Positions 9,101 through 16,648 of a stretch of 64,000 nt of DNA are shown here, piece after piece. The first letter of the stretch is position 1; each line of letters begins with the position of its first letter. The translations under genes were made by a program, and so were the position numbers. This stretch comes from Rhizobium sp. TH2 (GTDB lineage: Bacteria > Pseudomonadota > Alphaproteobacteria > Rhizobiales > Rhizobiaceae). Below the pieces are notes generated by a model. It saw only the letters and a program-made list of their open reading frames with translations, made no database searches and was not told the DNA's origin. The stretch is from contig NZ_CP062231.1 of NCBI RefSeq assembly GCF_024707525.1, positions 2,294,001 through 2,358,000 of the forward strand. The letters are read 5' to 3'.

Positions 9101-12002
9101 CATCGCCACGGTCACCACCCAGGAAGGCCCCACCGACAATGACGACGCCGTGGTGCCCGTCGACCAGAATCCGGGCATCGAACTGATCAAGACCGCCACC
9201 GCCGGCCAGATCGCCGACACCGCCGGCGAGGAACTCGATTACACCATCACCGTCCGGAACACCGGCAACATCGCCCTGACCAGCGTGCTGGTCACCGACA
9301 ACAATGCCGATCCCGGCAGCGTCCTCTACGCCAGTGGCGACACCGATGGCGACAACAAGCTCGATGTCGGCGAGACCTGGACCTACAATGCCACCCACAC
9401 CGTCACCCAGGCCGAACTCGACAATAATGGCGGCGGCGACGGCGATATCGACAACATCGCCACGGTCACCACCCAGGAAGGCCCCACCGACAACGACGAC
9501 GCCGTCGTGCCCGTCGACCAGAATCCGGGCATCGAGCTGATCAAGACCGCCACCGCCGGCCAGATCGCCGACACCGCCGGCGAGGAGCTCGATTACACCA
9601 TCACCGTCCGGAACACCGGCAACATCGCCCTGACCAGCGTGCTGGTCACCGACAACAATGCCGATCCCGGCAGCGTCCTCTACGCCAGTGGCGACACCGA
9701 TGGCGACAACAAGCTCGATGTCGGCGAGACCTGGACCTACAATGCAACCCACACCGTCACCCAGGCCGAACTCGACAATAATGGCGGCGGCGACGGCGAT
9801 ATCGACAACATCGCCACGGTCACCACCCAGGAAGGCCCCACCGACAACGACGACGCCGTCGTGCCCGTCGACCAGAATCCGGGCATCGAGCTGATCAAGA
9901 CCGCCACCGCCGGCCAGATCGCCGACACCGCCGGCGAGGAGCTCGATTACACCATCACCGTCAGGAACACCGGCAACATCGCCCTGACCAGCGTGCTGGT
10001 CACCGACAACAATGCCGATCCCGGCAGCGTCCTCTACGCCAGTGGCGACACCGATGGCGACAACAAGCTCGATGTCGGCGAGACCTGGACCTACAATGCC
10101 ACCCACACCGTCACCCAGGCCGAACTCGACAATAATGGCGGCGGCGACGGCGATATCGACAACATCGCCACGGTCACCACCCAGGAAGGCCCCACCGACA
10201 ATGACGACGCCGTCGTGCCCGTCGACCAGAATCCGGGCATCGAACTGATCAAGACCGCCACCGCCGGCCAGATCGCCGACACCGCCGGCGAGGAACTCGA
10301 TTACACCATCACCGTCCGGAACACCGGCAACATCGCCCTGACCAGCGTGCTGGTCACCGACAACAATGCCGATCCCGGCAGCGTCCTCTACGCCAGTGGC
10401 GACACCGATGGCGACAACAAGCTCGATGTCGGCGAGACCTGGACCTACAATGCAACCCACACCGTCACCCAGGCCGAACTCGACAATAATGGCGGCGGCG
10501 ACGGCGATATCGACAACATCGCCACGGTCACCACCCAGGAAGGCCCCACCGACAACGACGACGCCGTCGTGCCCGTCGACCAGAATCCGGGCATCGAGCT
10601 GATCAAGACCGCCACCGCCGGCCAGATCGCCGACACCGCCGGCGAGGAACTCGATTACACCATCACCGTCAGGAACACCGGCAACATCGCCCTGACCAGC
10701 GTGCTGGTCACCGATAACAATGCCGATCCCGGCAGCGTCCTCTACGCCAGTGGCGACACCGATGGCGACAACAAGCTCGATGTCGGCGAGACCTGGACCT
10801 ACAATGCCACCCACACCGTCACCCAGGCCGAACTCGACAATAATGGCGGCGGCGACGGCGATATCGACAACATCGCCACGGTCACCACCCAGGAAGGCCC
10901 CACCGACAACGACGACGCCGTCGTGCCCGTCGACCAGAATGCCGATATCGATGTCGAGAAACTCGTGATCATCAACGGTGGCACGCCCGAGGATGCCGAC
11001 GTGCCGACCGGCCCGGAGGTGGCGGAACTCGGCGCCGACATCGACTTCCGCTTCGTCGTCAAGAATGAGGGCAATGTCACCCTGACGAACGTGCTGGTCA
11101 CCGACTCGAAGTACAATCTGGATGGTCTCGCCGGCGATGCCGTCGGAGGAGACAATGCCTATACCATCAACAGCCTTGCCATCGGGGCGACAGTCACTTT
11201 CGACTTCACCACTGCGGCGTGGCAGGCCGGCCAGCATAAGAACACGGGCACCGCCGTCGGAAGCTACAGCGAGGGCACTGTGCAGGATTCCGACGATGCC
11301 CATTATTTCGGCCTGATCAATGACGGGCCGGGCGTCAGGACTCCCGGTTTCTGGTCCAATCTTGGCTTCAGATTCTGGGATGGAATCATCGGCAATGAGC
11401 CCAAACAAGCCGGAACGCCGGGCTTCGCCGATGGCGAACTGCTCTACAAAGTCGATTGCAACGGCGACGGCGTGCTCGACAAGAAGGGTCTGCTGATCGG
11501 AGACTACAATAAAAACGGCCTGGAGGATGACGGTGGAGACACGATCTTCGTCTCGATCAAGCTTGCCCAGACTCTGATCGATGCTTCGCAAAAGCAACAG
11601 CAGGACGGCCGCTACATGATCGGACGCGATGTGGTTGCCACTTGGCTGAACTTCCTGGCCGGGAACTCCATCGGCGACGGTTCGGCCAACACTGCCCGAC
11701 GCTTTATTGATGAAGCTGTCGACTGGCTGGACTGGACGGACGGCACCAGGAATAACGGCAAGCTGGACGGACCCGATGCGCTTTTGGGCAATGCGGTGAA
11801 GACCAGCTCGAACGCCTGGCAGCTCGGCATCAACACGGATGCGGATGCCGAGTTGGAGATAGCCGCGGGCAAGAACATCCACAGCGCGCTTGACGAGTAC
11901 AACAACAACGGAACCGTCAACGGCTTTGCCGTCGCCCATGATGCCGATAGCGCAGCATTCCTGAGGGCGCTATCCATAGCCTCATCGGACACGCTGATGT
12001 AA
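6126..12002 (+). CDS. Giant repeat protein with SdrD B-like domain and eleven identical DUF11-like repeats
   Basis: A 1958-residue acidic protein, probably secreted or on the cell surface. The ATG at 6126 follows GGGAGG; an in-frame ATG 45 bases earlier has no such site. Order: a unique N-terminal beta-rich domain (1 to about 203); an SdrD B-like domain (about 204-300) with the calcium-site pattern FEDLDNDGIKDAGEPG; eleven 118-residue repeats (308-1605) beginning PGIELIKTATAG, of the DUF11-type conserved repeat class; a diverged twelfth unit (1606 to about 1728); and a unique C-terminal domain (about 1737-1958) opening RTPGFWSNLG with DxDxDG-like loops. There is no Sec signal peptide and no LPXTG or autotransporter end, which suggests type I secretion through an uncleaved C-terminal signal. 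No secretion ATPase is adjacent; the nearest TolC-type gene is 30 kb away. Adhesin or matrix protein is an inference. Confidence 0.85.
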   Translation: MVDINLTAAGASTTINGAIFFDSANIGSGTGNYNTILAIGDNDGNETGFTTDDTPPIDGSNGDIDHSKTHTVLLSTVPVIIVNGVQYYEFRVDLNEANSNPNGQISLDTFKIYSSTNGGIQDLATLQTQTVAYDMDAGGDKTLLLSEVSTGSGTDDYAVLVPVSSFAGADPATTYMYLQVGMGFKGGDYAAQSGFEEWNLQSAGSLTGTKFEDLDNDGIKDAGEPGMGGVTIFIDTDKDGVLDAGERSTVTDANGNYTFFGVPLGTYQIDEVVPAGATQTTGAFETVTVTTIGQTAVVDPIGNFVPRPGIELIKTATAGQIADTAGEELDYTITVRNTGNIALTSVLVTDNNADPGSVLYASGDTDGDNKLDVGETWTYNATHTVTQAELDNNGGGDGDIDNIATVTTQEGPTDNDDAVVPVDQNPGIELIKTATAGQIADTAGEELDYTITVRNTGNIALTSVLVTDNNADPGSVLYASGDTDGDNKLDVGETWTYNATHTVTQAELDNNGGGDGDIDNIATVTTQEGPTDNDDAVVPVDQNPGIELIKTATAGQIADTAGEELDYTITVRNTGNIALTSVLVTDNNADPGSVLYASGDTDGDNKLDVGETWTYNATHTVTQAELDNNGGGDGDIDNIATVTTQEGPTDNDDAVVPVDQNPGIELIKTATAGQIADTAGEELDYTITVRNTGNIALTSVLVTDNNADPGSVLYASGDTDGDNKLDVGETWTYNATHTVTQAELDNNGGGDGDIDNIATVTTQEGPTDNDDAVVPVDQNPGIELIKTATAGQIADTAGEELDYTITVRNTGNIALTSVLVTDNNADPGSVLYASGDTDGDNKLDVGETWTYNATHTVTQAELDNNGGGDGDIDNIATVTTQEGPTDNDDAVVPVDQNPGIELIKTATAGQIADTAGEELDYTITVRNTGNIALTSVLVTDNNADPGSVLYASGDTDGDNKLDVGETWTYNATHTVTQAELDNNGGGDGDIDNIATVTTQEGPTDNDDAVVPVDQNPGIELIKTATAGQIADTAGEELDYTITVRNTGNIALTSVLVTDNNADPGSVLYASGDTDGDNKLDVGETWTYNATHTVTQAELDNNGGGDGDIDNIATVTTQEGPTDNDDAVVPVDQNPGIELIKTATAGQIADTAGEELDYTITVRNTGNIALTSVLVTDNNADPGSVLYASGDTDGDNKLDVGETWTYNATHTVTQAELDNNGGGDGDIDNIATVTTQEGPTDNDDAVVPVDQNPGIELIKTATAGQIADTAGEELDYTITVRNTGNIALTSVLVTDNNADPGSVLYASGDTDGDNKLDVGETWTYNATHTVTQAELDNNGGGDGDIDNIATVTTQEGPTDNDDAVVPVDQNPGIELIKTATAGQIADTAGEELDYTITVRNTGNIALTSVLVTDNNADPGSVLYASGDTDGDNKLDVGETWTYNATHTVTQAELDNNGGGDGDIDNIATVTTQEGPTDNDDAVVPVDQNPGIELIKTATAGQIADTAGEELDYTITVRNTGNIALTSVLVTDNNADPGSVLYASGDTDGDNKLDVGETWTYNATHTVTQAELDNNGGGDGDIDNIATVTTQEGPTDNDDAVVPVDQNADIDVEKLVIINGGTPEDADVPTGPEVAELGADIDFRFVVKNEGNVTLTNVLVTDSKYNLDGLAGDAVGGDNAYTINSLAIGATVTFDFTTAAWQAGQHKNTGTAVGSYSEGTVQDSDDAHYFGLINDGPGVRTPGFWSNLGFRFWDGIIGNEPKQAGTPGFADGELLYKVDCNGDGVLDKKGLLIGDYNKNGLEDDGGDTIFVSIKLAQTLIDASQKQQQDGRYMIGRDVVATWLNFLAGNSIGDGSANTARRFIDEAVDWLDWTDGTRNNGKLDGPDALLGNAVKTSSNAWQLGINTDADAELEIAAGKNIHSALDEYNNNGTVNGFAVAHDADSAAFLRALSIASSDTLM
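7047..10940 (+). repeat. Eleven tandem 354-bp repeats inside the giant gene
   Basis: Units start at 7047, 7401, 7755, 8109, 8463, 8817, 9171, 9525, 9879, 10233 and 10587, all exactly 354 bases and in frame. Every unit encodes the same 118 residues by eye. The DNA differs at only a few sites per unit, all synonymous: GAG/GAA, CGG/AGG, GCC/GCA, GGC/GGT, AAC/AAT and GTC/GTG third-position changes. Units 3 and 5 carry the same set of variants, and 4 and 6 differ at one site, which points to a past duplication of a two-unit (708-bp) block. Confidence 0.97.
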
Positions 12003-12009
12003 CGAAAAC

Positions 12010-12040
12010 CGTGACGCTGCATCTCCGATGCAGCGTCACG
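12010..12040 (+). terminator. Strong hairpin after the giant gene
   Basis: A perfect 13-bp stem, CGTGACGCTGCAT / ATGCAGCGTCACG, with loop CTCCG begins 8 bases after the stop codon and is followed by a weak T-rich stretch (ACTCTTCCTT). It very likely ends the giant-gene transcript. Confidence 0.8.
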
Positions 12041-12874
12041 ACTCTTCCTTGGTCCGGCTGGCATCCGAAATGGAACCGGCCGGGAGGCCGTTGCCGATGG
12101 CAAACTCCCCTCGCCTTGTTGTCACATGCCGGGAACAGATCGAGAAGCCGGCCAGTTATGGAGCTCTGCGCTGGCGTGACGGCGAACTATTACGCCGTCA
12201 ATAACGTGGCGTCGGAAGCAACTCATATTATGTCAAAATCAGTCATGTGATCACGGCCGAACGCTCCGAGGCATACGAAATAAAGCGCGATCTTTCCGCC
12301 ATGACCTGCGGCGCCGGCCTCGGCCGTACCTATGGGTACGACGCTCGCCAGCCGCCTTGGTCCTGACGAAAATCTGCTCCGGCAGAACTGCTTCCATTTA
12401 ACAATGAAACGCTCTAGGACCTTACGCGAGCCACATGACTGGCCTCACCTCTCGATCAGCCTACCAGCCATGAGATAACGTAGATTATCGCTAGCCAAGT
12501 TATGATAAGAAGTTCTGCACCTAGAATGTACGCCTGAAGCCTCATCACGTGTCCCCCCGTGCCAAGCTCGCAGAGGATAGCTGCTGGGTGACAGAATTCC
12601 ACCAATAAATTCGGATATGCAACGAAATACACAACATTTTCATTACATATACACGGCCGCGCGGAAGTCTCTCATGAGAATTTCGGAATGACTGGCATAC
12701 AGTCGAAAAAAGACTGGATCATCGGTAGTTTTCTTAAAGCCAGCCCTCGGCAGTCACGATTGTCGCGAGCGTGTTACTACCAGCCCGCTACTCAGACCAC
12801 ACTTCGGGCACAACCAGGAGACCCATCGAGCGCCTTCAATCCGTATCGCGTCTATTCTTGTATCGCGTTAAAAG
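12041..12874. other. Intergenic region without a supported gene
   Basis: About 830 bases between the giant-gene terminator and the pilin terminator. It contains a small inverted repeat GACGGCG...CGCCGTC near 12180-12201. An 89-codon frame starting at 12688 has no ribosome site or recognisable content. No gene is supported. Confidence 0.5.
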
Positions 12875-12912
12875 AGCAGCCTCTGCATAACTTTGGTTAT
12901 GCAGAGGCTGCT
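12875..12912 (-). terminator. Rho-independent terminator of the Flp pilin gene
   Basis: A perfect 17-bp stem (12875-12891 with 12896-12912, loop TTTG in plus orientation). On the minus strand it is followed by CTTTTAA, giving the U-tract downstream of the pilin stop at 12969. Confidence 0.85.
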
Positions 12913-12968
12913 AACGAAACTCCATCCGTTTCGCCCGACGTGACCGGGCGACGGTAAAGCGCCAAGGA

Positions 12969-13139
12969 TTAGTTCACGTTCAGCTTCGTGGACAGGTTTG
13001 TGAACTGGTTGTTCAAGGCACCGCCCAGCGTCGTCGCACCGGTAATGAGTGCCACGGAGATCAAAGCTGCAATCAGGCCATATTCGATAGCCGTTGCGCC
13101 GGATTCATCTGCGAGAAAACGTCGAAGTAGCATCGGCAT
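12969..13139 (-). CDS. Flp family type IVb pilin
   Basis: A 56-residue pilin precursor. The short basic leader MPMLLRRFLADESG is followed by the processing motif and hydrophobic helix ATAIEYGLIAALISVALI, in which TadV/CpaA-type peptidases cut after the glycine and the Glu-Tyr pair is conserved. The tail is short (LNNQFTNLSTKLNVN), typical of Flp/PilA subunits (PF04964). A GGGAG ribosome site precedes the ATG at 13139, and a strong terminator follows. No tad/cpa assembly gene lies in the window, so this is an orphan subunit gene that must use machinery encoded elsewhere. Such orphan copies are common in rhizobia. Confidence 0.92.
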   Translation of the reverse strand: MPMLLRRFLADESGATAIEYGLIAALISVALITGATTLGGALNNQFTNLSTKLNVN

Positions 13140-13380
13140 GTGTAACTCCCATTCGTGGCGCTCATGGCGCGCGTTGCTCTGCAGTTACATAACTACGCCT
13201 TATTTTTTAACGCACCGCTAAGTTATAGTATTTTCAAATACCCCGAATAATGATTCCAATCTTAGAGATCGGCGCCCGCAACAGTGCACCTGTTCCCTAT
13301 TTCAGCAATCTTTTTTTCCCTTGGATTGGCCCGACAGCGCTATCATAGCCTATCCGAATCATCGGCAATCGGAGGGCGCC

Positions 13381-13485
13381 ATGGAAACCGTCGGCATCAT
13401 CGCAACAAACCCTCTGTACTTGGGTAGCACTGTACTTTGGGTCATGGCCGTATGTGTCTGGATCACAGCGGTCGTTGATCCCTAG
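13381..13485 (+). CDS. Possible 34-residue membrane peptide
   Basis: A short frame, too small for most gene finders, with GGAGG placed 6 bases before its ATG. It encodes METVGIIATNPLYLG followed by a hydrophobic run (STVLWVMAVCVWITAVV) that could form one membrane helix. No family is recognised. The good ribosome site and single-helix design argue for a real small protein; the lack of any known relative argues for caution. Confidence 0.4.
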   Translation: METVGIIATNPLYLGSTVLWVMAVCVWITAVVDP

Positions 13486-13568
13486 ACCCAATTTGCGGCG
13501 TCGGATGCATGACTGCGACGAACCGCCGTAAGCCGTCCGAGCGGTCGAACTGGCCGCGAGTATCTCTA

Positions 13569-14903
13569 TCAACCATTCCCCGCCACCGCGCGCCGGAAAG
13601 CCTGTTCCAGATCGTGGATCAGGTCGTCGGGGTGCTCAAGCCCGACCGAAAGCCGGATCAGCCCCTCGTTGACGCCTGTCTGGCTGCGCGCTTCGATCGG
13701 GACACCGGAATGGGTTGTCGAGGCCGGATGGCAGGCCAGCGATTCCGAGCCGCCGAGCGAAACCGCCAGCTTGAAGATGCTGAGGTTGTTGAGGATACGG
13801 AAGGCGAGTGCGCGGTCGTCGGGGATGACGAAGGAAAAGGTCGAGCCCGCGCCCGAGCACTGGCGCGCATGGACCGCCTTTTCAGCCTCCGGCACGTCGT
13901 GATCGACGTGAAGCACGCTGGCGGGGATGAATGGATTGCCGGCCAGCCAGTCCGCGACCTTCCGGGCTGACTCCGCAGCGCGCTCCATGCGAAGCGCCAG
14001 CGTTTCCATCGATCGCGACAGCATCCAGCACGAATGCGGATCGAGTTGGAATCCATAGGCCGATCGAGCCTGGCGCACCGGCGCCAACAGTTCGCGCGAA
14101 CCGGTGATACCGCCTGCAACCAGGTCGGAATGGCCGCCGACATATTTGGTCAGCGAATAGACGCAGATATCGATGCCGAAATCGAGCGGGGTCTGGAACA
14201 CTGGTCCGAGCATGGTGTTGTCGCAGACGATGATGGGCTTCTGGCCGGTGGCGCGCGACCAGTTGTCGACTGTGCTGCGGATGAGCTGAAGATCGATCGT
14301 CGCATTGGTCGGATTGGCGGGCGTTTCGAGGTAGACCATCTTGACCGGCCCGTGCCGCGCGGCCTTCTCAAGCATGTAGACCAGGGATTCGTCCTCGGTG
14401 CCATCGACGAAGGGGATGGGCTTGATTCCCCACTGGGTGAAAACCTTGCGGAAGAGCGTCTCTGTGCCGCCATAGAGCGGCGTGGAGTGCACCAGCGCAT
14501 CGCCCGGCCGCAGGTAGGCCAGGGCGACGGCGCTGATCGCGGCCATGCCCGACGATGTCACCAGCGCCTTTTCCGCATGGTCGTAGATTGCCAGCCGGTC
14601 TTCCACGATTTCGAGGTTCGGATGGTTGAAGCGCGAATAGACGAGGCCTCCGGCGCCCATGCCCTCGGGTGCGGGCTTGCGGCCGGCGACGACGTCGAAG
14701 AAATCAGCGCCTTCCTCGGCACTGGCGAAAGCGAAGGTCGAGGTCAGGAACACCGGCGGCTTGACGGCACCTTCGGACAGAGAGGGATCATAGCCGAAGG
14801 CCGTCATCTGGGTGGATGGGTGTAGCGGATGACCGTCAATATGTGTGCGTCGGAAATTCTTTGCCACGTCACGCTCCCAGCTGTGGATTTCTCCACTCAT
14901 CAT
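13569..14903 (-). CDS. Cystathionine gamma-synthase / methionine gamma-lyase family PLP enzyme
   Basis: PLP-dependent Cys/Met metabolism enzyme, about 444 residues, somewhat longer than the usual 390-430. The PLP-binding lysine lies in CVYSLTKYVGGHSDLVAGG; the phosphate-binding and stacking region is visible as SSGMAAISA and TPLYGGTETLF, with YLETPANPTN and VCDNTM in between. The cysteine that marks classical methionine gamma-lyases (position 116 of the Pseudomonas enzyme) is a glycine here (PLYGGT), so substrate preference is open. The frame extends to a TTG at 14942 inside the promoter region; I prefer the ATG pair at 14903/14900. It is divergent from an Lrp-type regulator, a common arrangement for amino-acid lyases controlled by their own substrate. 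Confidence 0.82.
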   Translation of the reverse strand: MMSGEIHSWERDVAKNFRRTHIDGHPLHPSTQMTAFGYDPSLSEGAVKPPVFLTSTFAFASAEEGADFFDVVAGRKPAPEGMGAGGLVYSRFNHPNLEIVEDRLAIYDHAEKALVTSSGMAAISAVALAYLRPGDALVHSTPLYGGTETLFRKVFTQWGIKPIPFVDGTEDESLVYMLEKAARHGPVKMVYLETPANPTNATIDLQLIRSTVDNWSRATGQKPIIVCDNTMLGPVFQTPLDFGIDICVYSLTKYVGGHSDLVAGGITGSRELLAPVRQARSAYGFQLDPHSCWMLSRSMETLALRMERAAESARKVADWLAGNPFIPASVLHVDHDVPEAEKAVHARQCSGAGSTFSFVIPDDRALAFRILNNLSIFKLAVSLGGSESLACHPASTTHSGVPIEARSQTGVNEGLIRLSVGLEHPDDLIHDLEQAFRRAVAGNG

Positions 14904-14965
14904 CTGCGCAGGCGTGCAAAAAATCCCACTTGTTTTGGTCAAAATAATGAAGCTATTAGTCGATA

Positions 14966-15427
14966 ATGACTACACTTGACAAAACAGACGCCAAAATCCT
15001 CCAAGTTCTCAGCCAGGATGCGCGGCAAAGCGTCGAGCGCGTGGCCGAGCAGGTGAACCGGTCGGCGACCCCGGTCAGGCGACGCATCCGGCGGCTGGAA
15101 GACGAAGGCATCATCCGCCGCTATACGCTGGATGTCGATATGAAGGCCTGCGGCTACGGGCTCCAGCTCTTCGCCTTCATCAAGCTGCAGAGCCGCGATC
15201 GTCCGACGATTGCCGATTTTGAAGACCGCATTCGTCGACTGCCCGAAGTGACGACGTGCAATCTGGTGACGGGGGCTCATGACTATGTGCTCGAAATGCG
15301 CATGCCCGACATGGATACTTACAACAATTTCCTGCGCTCAGTGCTGTCCGAGCTGCCCGGTGTATTCGGCATAGAAACGAGCGTTGTCATCGGGCCGGTC
15401 AAGGACGAGATCGCGCTGCCGTACTGA
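14966..15427 (+). CDS. Lrp/AsnC family transcriptional regulator
   Basis: A 153-residue feast/famine regulator. The N-terminal winged helix-turn-helix (about 4-60) contains LDKTDAKILQVLSQDAR and SATPVRRRIRRLEDEGIIRRY, the classic AsnC pattern. The C-terminal RAM ligand domain (about 68-145) includes VTGAHDYVLEMRMPDMDTY and LPGVFGIETSVVIGPVK. These proteins bind amino acids and form octamers. Its position, divergent from the PLP enzyme with about 60 bases between likely starts, suggests that it controls that gene in response to methionine or a related amino acid; this is inference from context. Confidence 0.92.
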   Translation: MTTLDKTDAKILQVLSQDARQSVERVAEQVNRSATPVRRRIRRLEDEGIIRRYTLDVDMKACGYGLQLFAFIKLQSRDRPTIADFEDRIRRLPEVTTCNLVTGAHDYVLEMRMPDMDTYNNFLRSVLSELPGVFGIETSVVIGPVKDEIALPY

Positions 15428-15463
15428 TCTGTTTGAACGACAGGCTGTACTTGGAGATGCAAA

Positions 15464-15497
15464 ACCCCCGAGGTTGGATATCCAACTCCCCGGGGGT
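15464..15497. terminator. Bidirectional terminator between lrp and the BMP-type importer operon
   Basis: Outer arms ACCCCCG / CGGGGGT enclose a perfect inner palindrome GTTGGATATCCAAC. On the minus strand TTTT follows the hairpin, making it the terminator of the ABC importer operon that stops at 15541; it also closes the lrp transcript. Confidence 0.8.
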
Positions 15498-15540
15498 CAG
15501 GTTAAAAGGCGGGGTCTTCTTCTGTTAGTATCGTGGCCGC

Positions 15541-16611
15541 TTACTTCGGCAATTCGCCTTCGACGCCTTCGACGAAGAAGTTCAGGCCGCCGAGCACGCC
15601 GTCATCGGCGGATACGCCGGCCGCCAGCCATTCGGAACCGTCCTGCTTCTTGAGCGGGCCGGTGAAAGGCTTCAACTCGCCCGACTTGATCTTGGCCTCG
15701 GTTTCCTCGGCCATCTTCTTCACGTCGTCAGGCATGTTGGTGTAGGGCGCCATGAAGAGCGTGTTTTGGGCCAGGCCTTCCCAGCTCATCTGGGTCTTCC
15801 ACGTTCCATCCAGTGCCGCCTTGACGCGCTCGACGTAATAGGCGCCCCAGTTATCGACGATCGCCGTCAGTTGCGCGTTGGGACCGGCCTTGATCATGTC
15901 GGATGCCTGACCGAAGGCGTGGATCTTGCGTTCTTCGGCAATCTGCATCGGGCCGGTCGAGTCGGTGTGTTGCGTGATGATATCGACGCCCTGGTCGATC
16001 GCAGCCTTGGCCGCATCGGCTTCCTTGCCGGCGTCGAACCATGTGTTGACCCAGATGACCTTGAGCTTGAATTCCGGGTTGATCGAGCGCGCGCCGATCA
16101 CGAAGGAGTCGATGCCCTGCACGACCTCGGGGATCGGGAAGGAGGCGATGTAGGCAGCCGTGCCCGTCTTCGACATCTTCGCGGCGATCTGGCCGAGAAT
16201 GTAGCGGCCTTCATAGAAGCGCGCATTATACGCCGTCAGGTTCGGTGCAGTCTTGTAGCCCGTGGCGTGTTCGAACTTCACGTCAGGGAATTTGGCGGCA
16301 ACCTTGACGGTCTGGTCCATGAAGCCGAACGAGGTCGTGAAGACGAGACCGCAGCCCGAACGGGCGAAGCGTTCGATGGCGCGCTCGGCGTCGGGACCCT
16401 CGGGCACGTTTTCGAGATATTGCGTCTCGATCTTGTCGCCAAGTTCCTTTTCGAGCAGTTGGCGGCCGATGTCGTGCGCCTGCGTCCAGCCGCCATCGGT
16501 CTTCGAGCCGACATAGAGAAAGCAGACTTTCAGCTTGTCGGCGGCTTGCGCACTGACCGAGAAGCCCAGGACGGCGGCGGTCGCCGCGAGTGTGAGGATC
16601 ATTTTTTTCAT
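15541..16611 (-). CDS. BMP family ABC transporter substrate-binding protein
   Basis: Periplasmic binding protein of 356 residues for a nucleoside-type importer (basic membrane protein/Med family, PF02608). A clean signal peptide, MKKMILTLAATAAVLGFSVSAQA, ends near residue 24. The mature part shows the BMP pattern: VCFLYVGSKTDGGWTQAHDIG, then VFTTSFGFMD, HATGYKT, YIASFPIPEVVQGIDSFVIG and IITQHTDSTG. Known members bind purine nucleosides, xanthosine-type ligands or autoinducer-like molecules; the ligand is not determined here. It is the last gene of the four-gene importer, 37 bases after the second permease gene, and is followed by a strong terminator. Confidence 0.92.
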   Translation of the reverse strand: MKKMILTLAATAAVLGFSVSAQAADKLKVCFLYVGSKTDGGWTQAHDIGRQLLEKELGDKIETQYLENVPEGPDAERAIERFARSGCGLVFTTSFGFMDQTVKVAAKFPDVKFEHATGYKTAPNLTAYNARFYEGRYILGQIAAKMSKTGTAAYIASFPIPEVVQGIDSFVIGARSINPEFKLKVIWVNTWFDAGKEADAAKAAIDQGVDIITQHTDSTGPMQIAEERKIHAFGQASDMIKAGPNAQLTAIVDNWGAYYVERVKAALDGTWKTQMSWEGLAQNTLFMAPYTNMPDDVKKMAEETEAKIKSGELKPFTGPLKKQDGSEWLAAGVSADDGVLGGLNFFVEGVEGELPK

Positions 16612-16648
16612 TGTTAAACCCCTGTGGTTGGTACTCTTACAAGTTGGT

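Noticed and set aside
7047..10940. CRISPR-like array
   Set aside because: Period is 354 bases with no spacers; the units are coding and in frame.
7180..10968. Regularly spaced 63-78-codon frames every 354 bases on both strands
   Set aside because: They are shadows of the tandem repeat, recurring once per unit in other frames; they are not separate genes.
6111..11939. A 1942-codon open frame on the minus strand through the giant gene
   Set aside because: It mirrors the repeat structure of the plus-strand gene. GC-rich third-position bias in a stop-free repeat keeps the antisense open. No ribosome site, and the product is Gly/Val/Asp low-complexity.
12688..12957. 89-codon frame upstream of the pilin terminator
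   Set aside because: It runs through the pilin terminator hairpin, has no ribosome site and no recognisable content.
4908..13569. Integrated element at tRNA-Lys bounded by att repeats
   Set aside because: No second copy of the tRNA 3' end was seen in the window and no integrase gene is present; accessory character alone is not enough.
13569..14903. Calling the enzyme methionine gamma-lyase outright
   Set aside because: The marker cysteine of that enzyme is a glycine here; only the family is supported.
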